NCBI GenBank assembly: GCA_020846745.1
Contig: JADLDI010000032.1
Coordinates: 248,001-312,000 of the forward strand
DNA length: 64,000 nucleotides
Direction of reading: 5' to 3'
Source: Bryobacterales bacterium
GTDB taxonomy: Bacteria > Acidobacteriota > Terriglobia > Bryobacterales > Bryobacteraceae
Part shown: one piece after another, positions 8,716 to 16,972 of the stretch
Position numbering within the stretch: position 1 is the first letter of the stretch
Layout: the number at the start of each line of letters is the position of its first letter
Translations under genes and position numbers: made by a program
Notes under the pieces: model-generated
Told to the model about the DNA's origin: nothing
What the model saw: the letters and a program-made list of their open reading frames with translations, nothing else
The model's database searches: none

Positions 8716-10353
8716 ATGTTCACCTCGAGTTGGGACCAGCGAAAGGGTTCCTACGATTTTGTAATTATCGGGTCCGGTTATGGCGGTGCAATCACGGCGG
8801 CGCGCCTGGCCACCGTGAACCTGAATCCGAAACCATCCATCTGCATCCTGGAACGCGGCAAAGAGCGTTGGCCAGGCAACATCCGTTTTCCCGACACAGT
8901 GGACGCTGTTATGGAGGAGTTCCGCAACGACGCGAATCCGCTCGGACTGTACGAACTGCTCAACTATCCCGATATTTCGGTAATCAAAGGTTGTGGACTG
9001 GGCGGCACATCTCTCATCAACGCGAACGTGGCCGCCACGCCCGAGGCGGACGTGTTCGACGAACCCGCCTGGCCCGAGGCGCTGCGCTGGAACTATTTGA
9101 AGCCCTACTACGACCGTGCACGGAAGACGTTGGGGGCGGGACCGGACCCGCGTGCCGCCAACTTCCCGAAAGTGCAGGCCATGGAGCGGCGTGCCGGCCA
9201 GATCGGCATGAAGCCGTTCCTGCTCGACCTCGCCATCAACTTCACGGAAAGCGACATCAACCCGTACGGCGTACCGCGGCGGCCCTGCCTGGCGTGCGGC
9301 GACTGCACCACCGGATGCAATCACCTGTCGAAAAATACGCTCTATATGAACTATCTGCCGATGGCCCGGCGGGCCGGCGCGCAGATCTTCACAGAGGCTG
9401 AAGCCGGCACCGTCGAGAGGGGGACGGATGGACGCTGGCTCGTGAAGGGCCGGCGCGTCGAGACGGGCGAGCCGTTTACCCTGCACAGCGCCAATGTCAT
9501 TCTGGCCGCCGGGTCGCTCAATTCGACCGAGATCCTGTTGCGGTCGCAGCAGCACGGGCTGTCGCTATCGCCCGCTGTCGGAACGCGGTTCAGTTGTAAC
9601 GGCGATTTCTTCGGTTTGGCGTACAACGGCCGGTTCCGAACGCAGGTGACCGGGTTTGGCAATCACGCGGCCGATTCGCCCGCGGCCCAGCACCCGCCGG
9701 GTCCAGCGATCGTCAGCGCGATACATTATGACGGTAAACGCCCGCTCGCCGAACGCTTCCAGATCGAGGACCTGACGATTCCGAGCGCCTATATTGCAGC
9801 CGCCCGACGGGCATTCCCAATGCTTGCGCCTTCGCAGAAAGACGACGCCGAGGCGTGCAAGCGCATTCAACGCGATCTCGATCTGAGTGTCGAATACGAT
9901 CCCGACGGCGCGCTGAACCATACGATGTTCTATCTCGTCATGGGCTTTGATGACGCGCGCGGACGCATGGACCTCCACAACAACACCGTGCGCGTACTGT
10001 GGGACGATGCGGGCCGCCAGGCCATTTACGATACGCTCCATCAGGAACTGCAGATGCACGCCAAGGCGCAGGACGCCGCCTACATCGCCAACCCGATGTG
10101 GTCGTTCCTCGAAATGCGCCACCTGTTCACCGCGCACCCGATTGGCGGCTGCCCGATCGGCGAGGATTCGGCCTCAGGCGCGGTTGATCGATACGGGCGC
10201 GTATTCAAGGGCGACGGTGAGGTCCACAAGGGGTTGTTTGTCGCGGACGGCTCAATCATTCCCAATTCCATCGGCGTGAACCCGTTTCTCACGATCAGCG
10301 CGCTCGCGGAACACATTGCGGAATCGAAGGTGCGGGAGCTGTCGGGCGAGTAG
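8716..10353 (+). CDS. GMC-family FAD oxidoreductase, cholesterol-oxidase-like, with Cys cluster
   Basis: A 545-residue flavoenzyme. The N-terminal dinucleotide motif is FVIIGSGYGGAITAARLA (residues 15-32), followed by GCGLGGTSLINANVA. The C-terminal catalytic region contains HPIGGCPIGED and a typical FAD segment GLFVADGSIIPNSIGVNPFLTI. Around residue 194 a CLACGDCTTGCN motif has four Cys spaced like a ferredoxin-type cluster ligand set, seen in the cholesterol-oxidase branch of GMC proteins. GGGAGG lies 6 nt before the ATG. There is no signal peptide. Probable substrate is an alcohol or sterol-like compound, unknown. It is monocistronic: a strong hairpin follows it. Confidence 0.86.
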   Translation: MFTSSWDQRKGSYDFVIIGSGYGGAITAARLATVNLNPKPSICILERGKERWPGNIRFPDTVDAVMEEFRNDANPLGLYELLNYPDISVIKGCGLGGTSLINANVAATPEADVFDEPAWPEALRWNYLKPYYDRARKTLGAGPDPRAANFPKVQAMERRAGQIGMKPFLLDLAINFTESDINPYGVPRRPCLACGDCTTGCNHLSKNTLYMNYLPMARRAGAQIFTEAEAGTVERGTDGRWLVKGRRVETGEPFTLHSANVILAAGSLNSTEILLRSQQHGLSLSPAVGTRFSCNGDFFGLAYNGRFRTQVTGFGNHAADSPAAQHPPGPAIVSAIHYDGKRPLAERFQIEDLTIPSAYIAAARRAFPMLAPSQKDDAEACKRIQRDLDLSVEYDPDGALNHTMFYLVMGFDDARGRMDLHNNTVRVLWDDAGRQAIYDTLHQELQMHAKAQDAAYIANPMWSFLEMRHLFTAHPIGGCPIGEDSASGAVDRYGRVFKGDGEVHKGLFVADGSIIPNSIGVNPFLTISALAEHIAESKVRELSGE

Positions 10354-10377
10354 AGGGAACGTCGCAACGCCGGGAAA

Positions 10378-10397
10378 AGCCGGCCGGGAGGCCGGCT
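10378..10397. terminator. Hairpin between convergent genes
   Basis: Perfect 8-bp stem AGCCGGCC / GGCCGGCT with the four-base loop GGGA, placed between the GMC oxidoreductase stop and the convergent cupin gene. There is no U-tract on either side, so termination is inferred from position and stem strength. A short GGCTT triplication follows at about 10423-10440. Confidence 0.5.
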
Positions 10398-10446
10398 GCG
10401 AACGAGGACGGTCGCCCCACAGGGCTTGGCTTGGCTTGGCGAATGC

Positions 10447-10797
10447 CTACTTGTAGTGGATCTCGAACGGTTTGTTCGTGATGAACAGGACGACTACGTC
10501 GGTTTCGGCGGTGGCGCCGTGTTCCATTTCGATGCCTTCGGGAAACCAGACGAAATGGCCGGGGGTGAAGCGGCCGGCGTGGGTGACGAGGGTTCCTTCG
10601 AGGACGTACATGCCGTGGGCGCAGGGGTGGGTATGGCGGGCGTTGACGACACCCGCCGGATACTTCACAATCCGCACCTCCATGCCGGTGTCGGGATCGG
10701 TGACGAGGTTCTTGCGATAAAGAGTCTTGCCGAGGTGCTCATTCCAACGCGCCTCCCAGGGAAGCGCGTTGGAATCGATTGCGATGATGCCGCTCAT
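10447..10797 (-). CDS. Cupin-domain protein
   Basis: A 116-residue single cupin barrel. The first motif is visible as NARHTHPCAHGMYVLEGTL, with two His and a downstream Glu as likely metal ligands; the second motif is degenerate (PGHFVWFPEGIEMEHGA). It is close to small cupins of the ChrR/quercetinase-like group, with unknown substrate. Its ATG directly abuts the TAA of the Gfo/Idh gene with no intervening base, so it is translationally coupled in a three-gene operon of carbohydrate-catabolism character. Confidence 0.82.
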   Translation of the reverse strand: MSGIIAIDSNALPWEARWNEHLGKTLYRKNLVTDPDTGMEVRIVKYPAGVVNARHTHPCAHGMYVLEGTLVTHAGRFTPGHFVWFPEGIEMEHGATAETDVVVLFITNKPFEIHYK

Positions 10798-12099
10798 TTA
10801 TACCTTTTCCGGAACGATGAATGGGGCGCGGTACTGATGGCGCGTGAACATGGCGGTGGCTTCCTTATCGCCGGGGCACTCGTATTTGGCGGCGTCGAAA
10901 TTGATCGACCGGCCGAGGCGGTAGGAGATGTTGGCCAGGTGGACGAGGGTGGAAGAGATTGCGCCTTCTTCGATTTCGGCGTTGAGGTCTTCCCGCTTGC
11001 CGGACCGGACGGCCGCGATGAAGTTGGCCCAATTGGAGCCGCCCTCTTTGCGCGCGGGACCGGGTTGGGCCTCTTTACCGAGGAACGTCTTATAGGTGGC
11101 ATAGCCGTCGATGGCCATGTAGCCTTTTGAGCCGTAGAAGACGTTGCCGACGGTGTTGCCGCCGGGTTTGGAGGGGTTCTCGCCGATGCCCGCTTCGTGA
11201 TTGGACATCCAGTGGCGCACTTCGAAGACCATCAACTGGCGCTTGCCGCCTTCGTTGAACTCGTAGGTGGCGACCAGCGTGTTGGGCGTTTCCTGATCGT
11301 CGTCGAACATATAGTGGCCGCCCATGGCGCTGACCTTGACGGGGTACTTGACGCCGAGGCCCCAGCGGCAGATGTCGACTTCGTGGATGCCCTGGTTGCC
11401 GAGGTCGCCATTGCCGTAATCCCAGTGCCAGTGCCAGTTGTAGTGGAAGCGGTTCTGGGTGAACTCGCGTTTGGGGGCGGGGCCGAGCCAGAGGTCGTAG
11501 TGGACGCCCGAGGGGACGGCTTCGACGGGCTTGCGGCCGATGGTGTCGCGCCACTTGAAGCACAGGCCGCGGGCCATATAGACGTCGCCGATGACGCCTT
11601 CGCGCAGATTCTGAACGGCTTCGCGCAGCCCTACGGTGGAGCGGGAATTGGTGCCGTGCTGGACCAGGCGGTTGTACTTGCGGGCGGCCTTGACGATCTG
11701 CCGCGACTCATACATGTTGTAGGAGCACGGTTTTTCGACATAGACGTGCTTGCCGGCCTGGCAGGCCCAGATGGTCTGGAGGGTGTGGTGGAAGTTGGGC
11801 GTCGCGATTGAAACCGCGTCGATCGACTTATCTTCGAGCAGTTTCCGGATGTCGGTGTAGCCTTGGGGGCGCTTCTTGCCGAGCTTTTCGATATCGGACA
11901 GGCGCTGGCCGAGGACACGTTCGTCGATATCGCAGACGGCGGCAATTTCGACGTTGCTCATCTTGGCATACTCGGCGATGTGCGAGCGGCCCTGTCCGCG
12001 GACGCCGACGCAGGCCACGCGGACGGTATCGTTGGCACTGGCCAGTTTGGGCGCCGCCGCCATCGCGCCCGAAGTCATCAGGAAATGACGTCTTTCCAT
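10798..12099 (-). CDS. Gfo/Idh/MocA oxidoreductase with secretion leader
   Basis: A 433-residue NAD(P)-dependent sugar dehydrogenase-like protein. It begins MERRHFLMTSGAMAAAPKLA, a twin-arginine-type leader (RRHFLM followed by a short hydrophobic stretch), then the Rossmann start VRVACVGVRGQGRSHIAEYA. Further family blocks are DAVSIATPNFHH, GKHVYVEKPCSYN (EKP with the catalytic-region Lys) and HWHWDYGNGDLGNQGIHEVDICRWGL. Tat-exported members are common in acidobacteria and planctomycetes and act in the periplasm with tightly bound cofactor. It lies 18 nt after the amidohydrolase. Substrate unknown. Confidence 0.9.
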   Translation of the reverse strand: MERRHFLMTSGAMAAAPKLASANDTVRVACVGVRGQGRSHIAEYAKMSNVEIAAVCDIDERVLGQRLSDIEKLGKKRPQGYTDIRKLLEDKSIDAVSIATPNFHHTLQTIWACQAGKHVYVEKPCSYNMYESRQIVKAARKYNRLVQHGTNSRSTVGLREAVQNLREGVIGDVYMARGLCFKWRDTIGRKPVEAVPSGVHYDLWLGPAPKREFTQNRFHYNWHWHWDYGNGDLGNQGIHEVDICRWGLGVKYPVKVSAMGGHYMFDDDQETPNTLVATYEFNEGGKRQLMVFEVRHWMSNHEAGIGENPSKPGGNTVGNVFYGSKGYMAIDGYATYKTFLGKEAQPGPARKEGGSNWANFIAAVRSGKREDLNAEIEEGAISSTLVHLANISYRLGRSINFDAAKYECPGDKEATAMFTRHQYRAPFIVPEKV

Positions 12100-12117
12100 A
12101 GGTTTACGAAGAACTCC

Positions 12118-13194
12118 TTACTGCGGAAAGGCTTTGGAATTTAAAGCTGGGATAATCCGCAATGCATTCTTATAGTACAGCTTCTTGAGGACTTCGTCAG
12201 GCAGGTCGAGGCCGTACATCTGCCAGAAGGCGTGGCGGCGGCGATAGTAATCGAAGTACTCGTCGGCGGTTTCGAGCACGCGGAAGTAGTAGGGATACTC
12301 GGAAGGCGCGTAGGTGTCCTTACCGAAGAGCACACGGTTCTGGTACCGGATGAACCACTGCTTGGCGAAGCGCGGCTGGCGGCCGAGTTCGGCGAGCACG
12401 GCGCCGATTTCGGTATACATGTTCGGCATTTCGTCCATCAGGCGGCCGAGTTCGCCGAGGTTGTTGCCGTACCAGCCGAGGTGGGCGTTGATATAGGTAG
12501 TCTTGGGATGTTTCTTGAACATCCGGTGTTGCTCGGCGATGATCGTCTCCCAGGGAGGGTACTTTTCGGGCGACCGCTTGCGGCCGGGCATTTCTTTGAG
12601 CTCGAGCCAGCGCTCGTTGTGCGAGTCCTGTGGCTGCCAGAAGGGCGCCGGGTCGGCGGTATGGATGAGGACAGGGATTTTGAGCTTGGCGGCCATGTCC
12701 CAAACAGGGTCGAGGCGCGGATCGTCGACGGGGACGCGGCCTTTGGAGTCGCGGACATCCATGCCGAGGTTCTTATAAATTTTGAGCCCGGCGGCGCCGT
12801 TCTTGACGTCCTTTTCGAGCTGAGCGGCGGCTTTGGCGCTCCACTTCGGATCGTCAATGCCGGCGTAGTCGAGATTGCAGAAGACGACAAAGCGGTCGGG
12901 GTACTTCGACCTGGCGAGGTCGACGTTGCGCTTTAAGGCGTCGCCCCAGCGGCCATCGAGATCGACCATGGCGCCCATGTTGAGGGCGTCCATCTCTTTG
13001 ACAAGCTGGTCGATTCTGTCCGGGGCGAACAGGCCGCGCGGATGACCGTGTACGTCCACAAAGGCGAATTTGGCGCGCGGTTTGAGGTGCGCCGGGACCA
13101 CGAGGGTCGACTTCGGTTTGTACTCCTCGATCGACATCGTTTGCGCCCAGGCGACCGCGGTTAGGAGCAGCCCGGAAGAAAAGAGAACGCGCAT
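12118..13194 (-). CDS. Secreted amidohydrolase-2-family metal hydrolase
   Basis: A 358-residue protein with an N-terminal signal peptide (about 17 residues, ending AWAQ). The TIM-barrel metal-hydrolase pattern is visible: FVDVHGHPRGLF (HxH first metal motif), VLIHTADPAPFW, TYINAHLGWYGNN and VLFGKDTYAPSE with the late Asp. It resembles the ACMSD/amidohydrolase-2 group. Substrate unknown; it is the first gene of the amidohydrolase-Gfo/Idh-cupin operon. A TATACT hexamer ends 8 nt before the start codon and no ribosome site is seen, so the message may be leaderless. Confidence 0.85.
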   Translation of the reverse strand: MRVLFSSGLLLTAVAWAQTMSIEEYKPKSTLVVPAHLKPRAKFAFVDVHGHPRGLFAPDRIDQLVKEMDALNMGAMVDLDGRWGDALKRNVDLARSKYPDRFVVFCNLDYAGIDDPKWSAKAAAQLEKDVKNGAAGLKIYKNLGMDVRDSKGRVPVDDPRLDPVWDMAAKLKIPVLIHTADPAPFWQPQDSHNERWLELKEMPGRKRSPEKYPPWETIIAEQHRMFKKHPKTTYINAHLGWYGNNLGELGRLMDEMPNMYTEIGAVLAELGRQPRFAKQWFIRYQNRVLFGKDTYAPSEYPYYFRVLETADEYFDYYRRRHAFWQMYGLDLPDEVLKKLYYKNALRIIPALNSKAFPQ

Positions 13195-13202
13195 AGAGGA
13201 AA

Positions 13203-13208
13203 AGTATA
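13203..13208 (-). promoter_or_regulatory. Candidate -10 element of the amidohydrolase operon
   Basis: On the minus strand TATACT is followed by 8 nt and then ATG at 13194, placing the predicted transcript start at or next to the start codon. There is no recognisable -35 hexamer. It lies in the 55-nt gap after the histidine kinase. Confidence 0.3.
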
Positions 13209-13249
13209 GAATACGCGGGGTGCGGCGAGGCGGTTGTCGTGTCTGACTG

Positions 13250-16200
13250 TCAGGTCAGGTCACTTGGCGGTCTGACTTCTACAGAGCCACGCGCGGCCAG
13301 TTCCGCCACGGTTTGCATCAACACCGCCGGTTCGAAGGGCTTGCCGAGAAAGCCGTTCATGCCTGCTTCCCGGCACCGCCTGGTATCGGATTCGAGCACG
13401 CAGGCCGTCAACGCCACAATCGGCACGTTGGCGCACGCGCCGGCCATCGCACGAATTGCCCTTGTGGCTTCCAACCCATCCATCCGCGGCATTTGCACAT
13501 CCATGAGCACCGCGTCGAAGGTGTGGGCCGCCACTGCCTCGACGGCCTCCTGCCCGTTTTCCACCGCCAGCACGGTGTGTCCGGCTTTCTCGAGAACCCT
13601 GCAAGCGACCTTGCGATTGACCGGATTGTCCTCGGCGAGCAGGATCCGCAGCGCCCGCGTGGGCAGGGTCGCGCCCGGCATGGGTGTCGCCGGCGTCTCG
13701 ACTTTATCTTCTTCCGCCGCTTCTTCGGCCGATGCGCCCAGCAACACCGTAAATCGGAACTGCGTCCCCTGTCCCACCTCGCTGGTGGCCGAGATGTGCC
13801 CACCCATGGCTTCGACCAGGCTGCGAGTGATCGCGAGTCCAAGGCCCGTGCCGCCATACTCGCGTGTGGTGCTGCTGTCGGCCTGCCGAAAGGCTTCGAA
13901 GATCAGGGGCAGCCGGTCTGGCGGGATGCCGATGCCCGTATCGGTGACGACGCCTTCCAACTGCCACCGGCCGGGCGCGCAAGGGCCGGCTCCACGCTTC
14001 AGCTCGAGCTTCACTGTCCCCGCGGGCGTAAACTTCAGGGCATTTCCGAGCAAGTTCAGCAGCACCTGCCGCAGCCGGGTGGGATCGCCCAGGGCGCCGG
14101 CGGGCACATCGTCTGCCACTACCAGGCGTAGAGCGACGCCTTTCCGCTCAAAGCCCAGGCGGAGCACCGCAATGACATCGCCGGCCAAAGCCCGAACGCG
14201 GAAAGCGGTCTGCTCGATCGTGAGGCGCCCGCTCTCGATTTTCGAGAAATCGAGAATGTCGTTGACGACGCCCAGCAGGATTTCCCCCGAAATGCGTGCG
14301 GTTCCCAGACACTGCCGGGCCTCGTCGGAAACATCTTCCTCCATGGCCAGGAGTGTCATCCCGAGCAGGCCATTGAGCGGCGTCCGGATCTCGTGGCTCA
14401 TGTTTGCCAGGAACTCCGCCTTGGCGCGTGCGGCGGCCTCCGCGGCCTCGCGCGCTCGCATTAGTTCCACGGTCCGCGCGGCCACCGCCTCTTCCAACTG
14501 CGTATTGTGACGCCGCAGACGCGCGGTGCGCCAACGGAGCAGCAGGAGCACGGCGAGCAAAGCCATCGCCGTTCCGGCCGAGCCTGCCGGGGGCGTCTGA
14601 TACCAGTGCGGCTCGAGCGCAAACTCCACCACTCCGCCCTGCCGCGCCCACACTCCATCGTTATTCGAGGCCGTCACCACAAACCGGTAGCGGGCCGGCG
14701 GCAGGTTGGTGTACTGCACGGAGCGCTCCGCGCCTTCGCGCCAATCACGGTCCCATCCTTCCAGCTTGTAGCGGAATCGCACGCGCTTCGGCGCCTGCAG
14801 GCTGTTGGCCGTGAATTGGATCGATACGTTGCCCCGCCCCGGGCGCGCGGTCCCGTTGGGTAATGTAAGCGGCTGACCATCCACCTCCACTGCCTCCACG
14901 ACGACCGGCGGAGGGACGAGATTCGGCCGCAGCCGCGCTGGATTCACCACCGCCAGGCCGCTGAGCGTGGTAAACCACAGCGTGCCATCCTTTGCCAGGC
15001 AACTGAGCGGAACCCTGGCGCCCGGCATGCCGGCGATGGTCGAGGTGCTGGGCATTCCATCGAGGGTGGTGAAGACACGGCTGTGCGCGGGGCCGTTGAG
15101 TGGCTGCTCATCAAGCCCCGCCGGAGCGTACAGGCCCGCTCGTCCGAGGATCCACAACCGCCCTTGCGCGTCTAGTTGAACGGCTGCGGCGAAGTTCTCG
15201 ATGTCAGACGTGCTCGTGTCCAGATAGCGGCCTTGGCTTGCCGCCACCCGGATCACACCATTGCCGAGCGTTCCGAACCACTTCACGCCGGACGGTGATT
15301 CTGCCATGCTCCAGACCTGTGCGCGCTTGCCCTCTGCCCAGCGCGGCCGTTTCCACCGCCCGTTTTCCAAATAGGACAGTCCACTTGTCGTATCCGCCCA
15401 CACTACGCCGAGCGAGTCCTCCCCCAGGAGGTTCACCAGTTTGGAGTGGACGAAGGCGAACGGGTGCAGCGTACCGCTTGGTTCCCTACGGTACAGGGCG
15501 CTCTCGGTAGCCACCCACAGCCCACCTTGCCGGGCCGCGATAACGCCACGCGGCCCGTCTATCGCGGCGGGCCAGGCAGCCTCGTGCAAACGGTTCCCCT
15601 CGCAACGAACCAGGTGATGGCCTCGTTCCGACCACACCGTTCCCCACATCTGTCCGTCAGCCGTTTCGGCCAGGCTGTTCACTTTAAATTTCTGCCGGCC
15701 GAAACCGATCCGCTCCCACCTGGCCCCACACCATCGCTGCAAGCCGACATCCGACGCGCCCGCCCACACACATCCGTCTTTGCTTGCGAGCAGCACCCCG
15801 ACGAAATTGCTGAACAGGCCCTGCACTCGGGTTTGCCGGGCCACCGCGACGTCGCACAGCCGCGTGAGCCCATGCTCGAGCATTCCGAGCCATACCGAGC
15901 CTTCCCGGTCTTCGAATAACTTGATTGCCTGCTTGCGGTCGCCGTCTTCAGAAAACGTGCGGTGTTCGGTCAGTCCGCCGCGCAGCCGGAAGACTCCGTG
16001 GCCCTCTGTCGCAATCCACGCGCTTCCATCGGAACCACTCAAAATGGCCTCGATACACACCGGCGGAATTGTTGCGGGTCCTGGCGAAACGCGCATCCGG
16101 GTGATATCTACGGCAACCAGCCCCGCTTCGGTGCCGGCCCAAACCGTGTTTCCCTGTACGCCGACCGAGCGCACCAAGATGCTGGGCAGGCCTTGGGCCT

Positions 16201-16849
16201 TGGCGAAGGTATGAGTGGTCCGCTGCCCATCGAACCGATAGAGCGCATAGTGGGTTCCTACCCACAACGCGCCGTCGGCGGCCGAGTCGATCGCGTAAAC
16301 CGTTGTCCCGATGTCGGTGACCGACACCACACCGGTCGCCATGGCGATCCGCAACAGCCCGTTGCCGCCGCCCACCAACAGGTTGCCTTGGCCGTCGGCA
16401 TGTAGAGCGCGAACGAAATAGGGGCGTTTGCCCGAAGTCCGCAGCCACTGGAACCGGCCCTCTTTGTAGCGTCCGATACGCCCATCGTCGGTCCCCATCC
16501 AAAGCGTTCCGTCCCGGCTGACGCACAACGCCCGAACATATGCCGCCGTCAGTTCGGGCGCGTTTTGGGGAGCCAGCTTGACGAAACGTACCCCATCGAA
16601 GCGGGCCACTCCCGCCGGGGTGCCCAGCCACAAATAGCCGTCCGGAGTCTGCGCAAACGCGTGTACCTTCGTCGAGATCAGTCCGTTTTGGATACCCCAG
16701 TTGTCGGTAGCGTACTGACTGATCAGGAGTCCGGGGTCGAGCGCCAGGGCCGGTACCGGGTATAACCAACCCAGGGTGAAAGCCCAGCAGGCCAGAATTC
16801 TCCGATCCAGCCGTGGAGAAACCGCATTCCGCATTTTCGGAGTCGTCAT
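13250..16849 (-). CDS. Hybrid sensor histidine kinase/response regulator with two-component propeller
   Basis: A 1199-residue one-protein two-component system. After a signal-like membrane segment (about residues 18-37) come repeated propeller motifs of the Reg_prop type (DGYLWLGTPAGVARFDG, DGTLWMGTDDGRIGRY, DGSAWIATEGHGVFRL and others, to about residue 650). A Y_Y_Y-type beta domain follows (about 690-765), then a membrane helix (about 775-795). HisKA has phospho-His819 in FLANMSHEIRTPLNG, the ATPase domain has DTGIGIPPDRLPLIFEAF and GGTGLGLAIT, and the receiver has phospho-acceptor Asp1117 in VLMDVQMPRMDG. There is no DNA-binding output domain. The ligand is unknown; such periplasmic propellers often sense glycans. 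Confidence 0.94.
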   Translation of the reverse strand: MTTPKMRNAVSPRLDRRILACWAFTLGWLYPVPALALDPGLLISQYATDNWGIQNGLISTKVHAFAQTPDGYLWLGTPAGVARFDGVRFVKLAPQNAPELTAAYVRALCVSRDGTLWMGTDDGRIGRYKEGRFQWLRTSGKRPYFVRALHADGQGNLLVGGGNGLLRIAMATGVVSVTDIGTTVYAIDSAADGALWVGTHYALYRFDGQRTTHTFAKAQGLPSILVRSVGVQGNTVWAGTEAGLVAVDITRMRVSPGPATIPPVCIEAILSGSDGSAWIATEGHGVFRLRGGLTEHRTFSEDGDRKQAIKLFEDREGSVWLGMLEHGLTRLCDVAVARQTRVQGLFSNFVGVLLASKDGCVWAGASDVGLQRWCGARWERIGFGRQKFKVNSLAETADGQMWGTVWSERGHHLVRCEGNRLHEAAWPAAIDGPRGVIAARQGGLWVATESALYRREPSGTLHPFAFVHSKLVNLLGEDSLGVVWADTTSGLSYLENGRWKRPRWAEGKRAQVWSMAESPSGVKWFGTLGNGVIRVAASQGRYLDTSTSDIENFAAAVQLDAQGRLWILGRAGLYAPAGLDEQPLNGPAHSRVFTTLDGMPSTSTIAGMPGARVPLSCLAKDGTLWFTTLSGLAVVNPARLRPNLVPPPVVVEAVEVDGQPLTLPNGTARPGRGNVSIQFTANSLQAPKRVRFRYKLEGWDRDWREGAERSVQYTNLPPARYRFVVTASNNDGVWARQGGVVEFALEPHWYQTPPAGSAGTAMALLAVLLLLRWRTARLRRHNTQLEEAVAARTVELMRAREAAEAAARAKAEFLANMSHEIRTPLNGLLGMTLLAMEEDVSDEARQCLGTARISGEILLGVVNDILDFSKIESGRLTIEQTAFRVRALAGDVIAVLRLGFERKGVALRLVVADDVPAGALGDPTRLRQVLLNLLGNALKFTPAGTVKLELKRGAGPCAPGRWQLEGVVTDTGIGIPPDRLPLIFEAFRQADSSTTREYGGTGLGLAITRSLVEAMGGHISATSEVGQGTQFRFTVLLGASAEEAAEEDKVETPATPMPGATLPTRALRILLAEDNPVNRKVACRVLEKAGHTVLAVENGQEAVEAVAAHTFDAVLMDVQMPRMDGLEATRAIRAMAGACANVPIVALTACVLESDTRRCREAGMNGFLGKPFEPAVLMQTVAELAARGSVEVRPPSDLT

Positions 16850-16913
16850 TCCTCATATCGGCCTGCGGTCTTTTGCCATAACGGAAATTTACACCACCGC
16901 ATCCGGGTGGTGG

Positions 16914-16942
16914 TTGACAGAAGTCAACAGATCATACATACT
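16914..16942 (+). promoter_or_regulatory. Sigma-70-type promoter for the DUF1549 operon
   Basis: TTGACA (16914-16919) is a perfect -35 hexamer, separated by 17 nt from CATACT (16937-16942), a 4/6 match to the -10. The predicted start is about 25 nt before ATG 16973, which has GGGAG upstream. Confidence 0.5.
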
Positions 16943-16972
16943 CGGGCCAACTCCACTTCTGGGAGAGTGTCC

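Noticed and set aside
10426-11130. 234-codon plus-strand frame across cupin and Gfo/Idh genes
   Set aside because: Gly/Val-rich mirror frame of the real minus-strand genes, with no domain.
13239-14510. 423-codon plus-strand frame opposite the hybrid kinase
   Set aside because: It has Ser/Ala/Arg-rich shadow composition, no motif, and the minus strand encodes unmistakable kinase and receiver domains.
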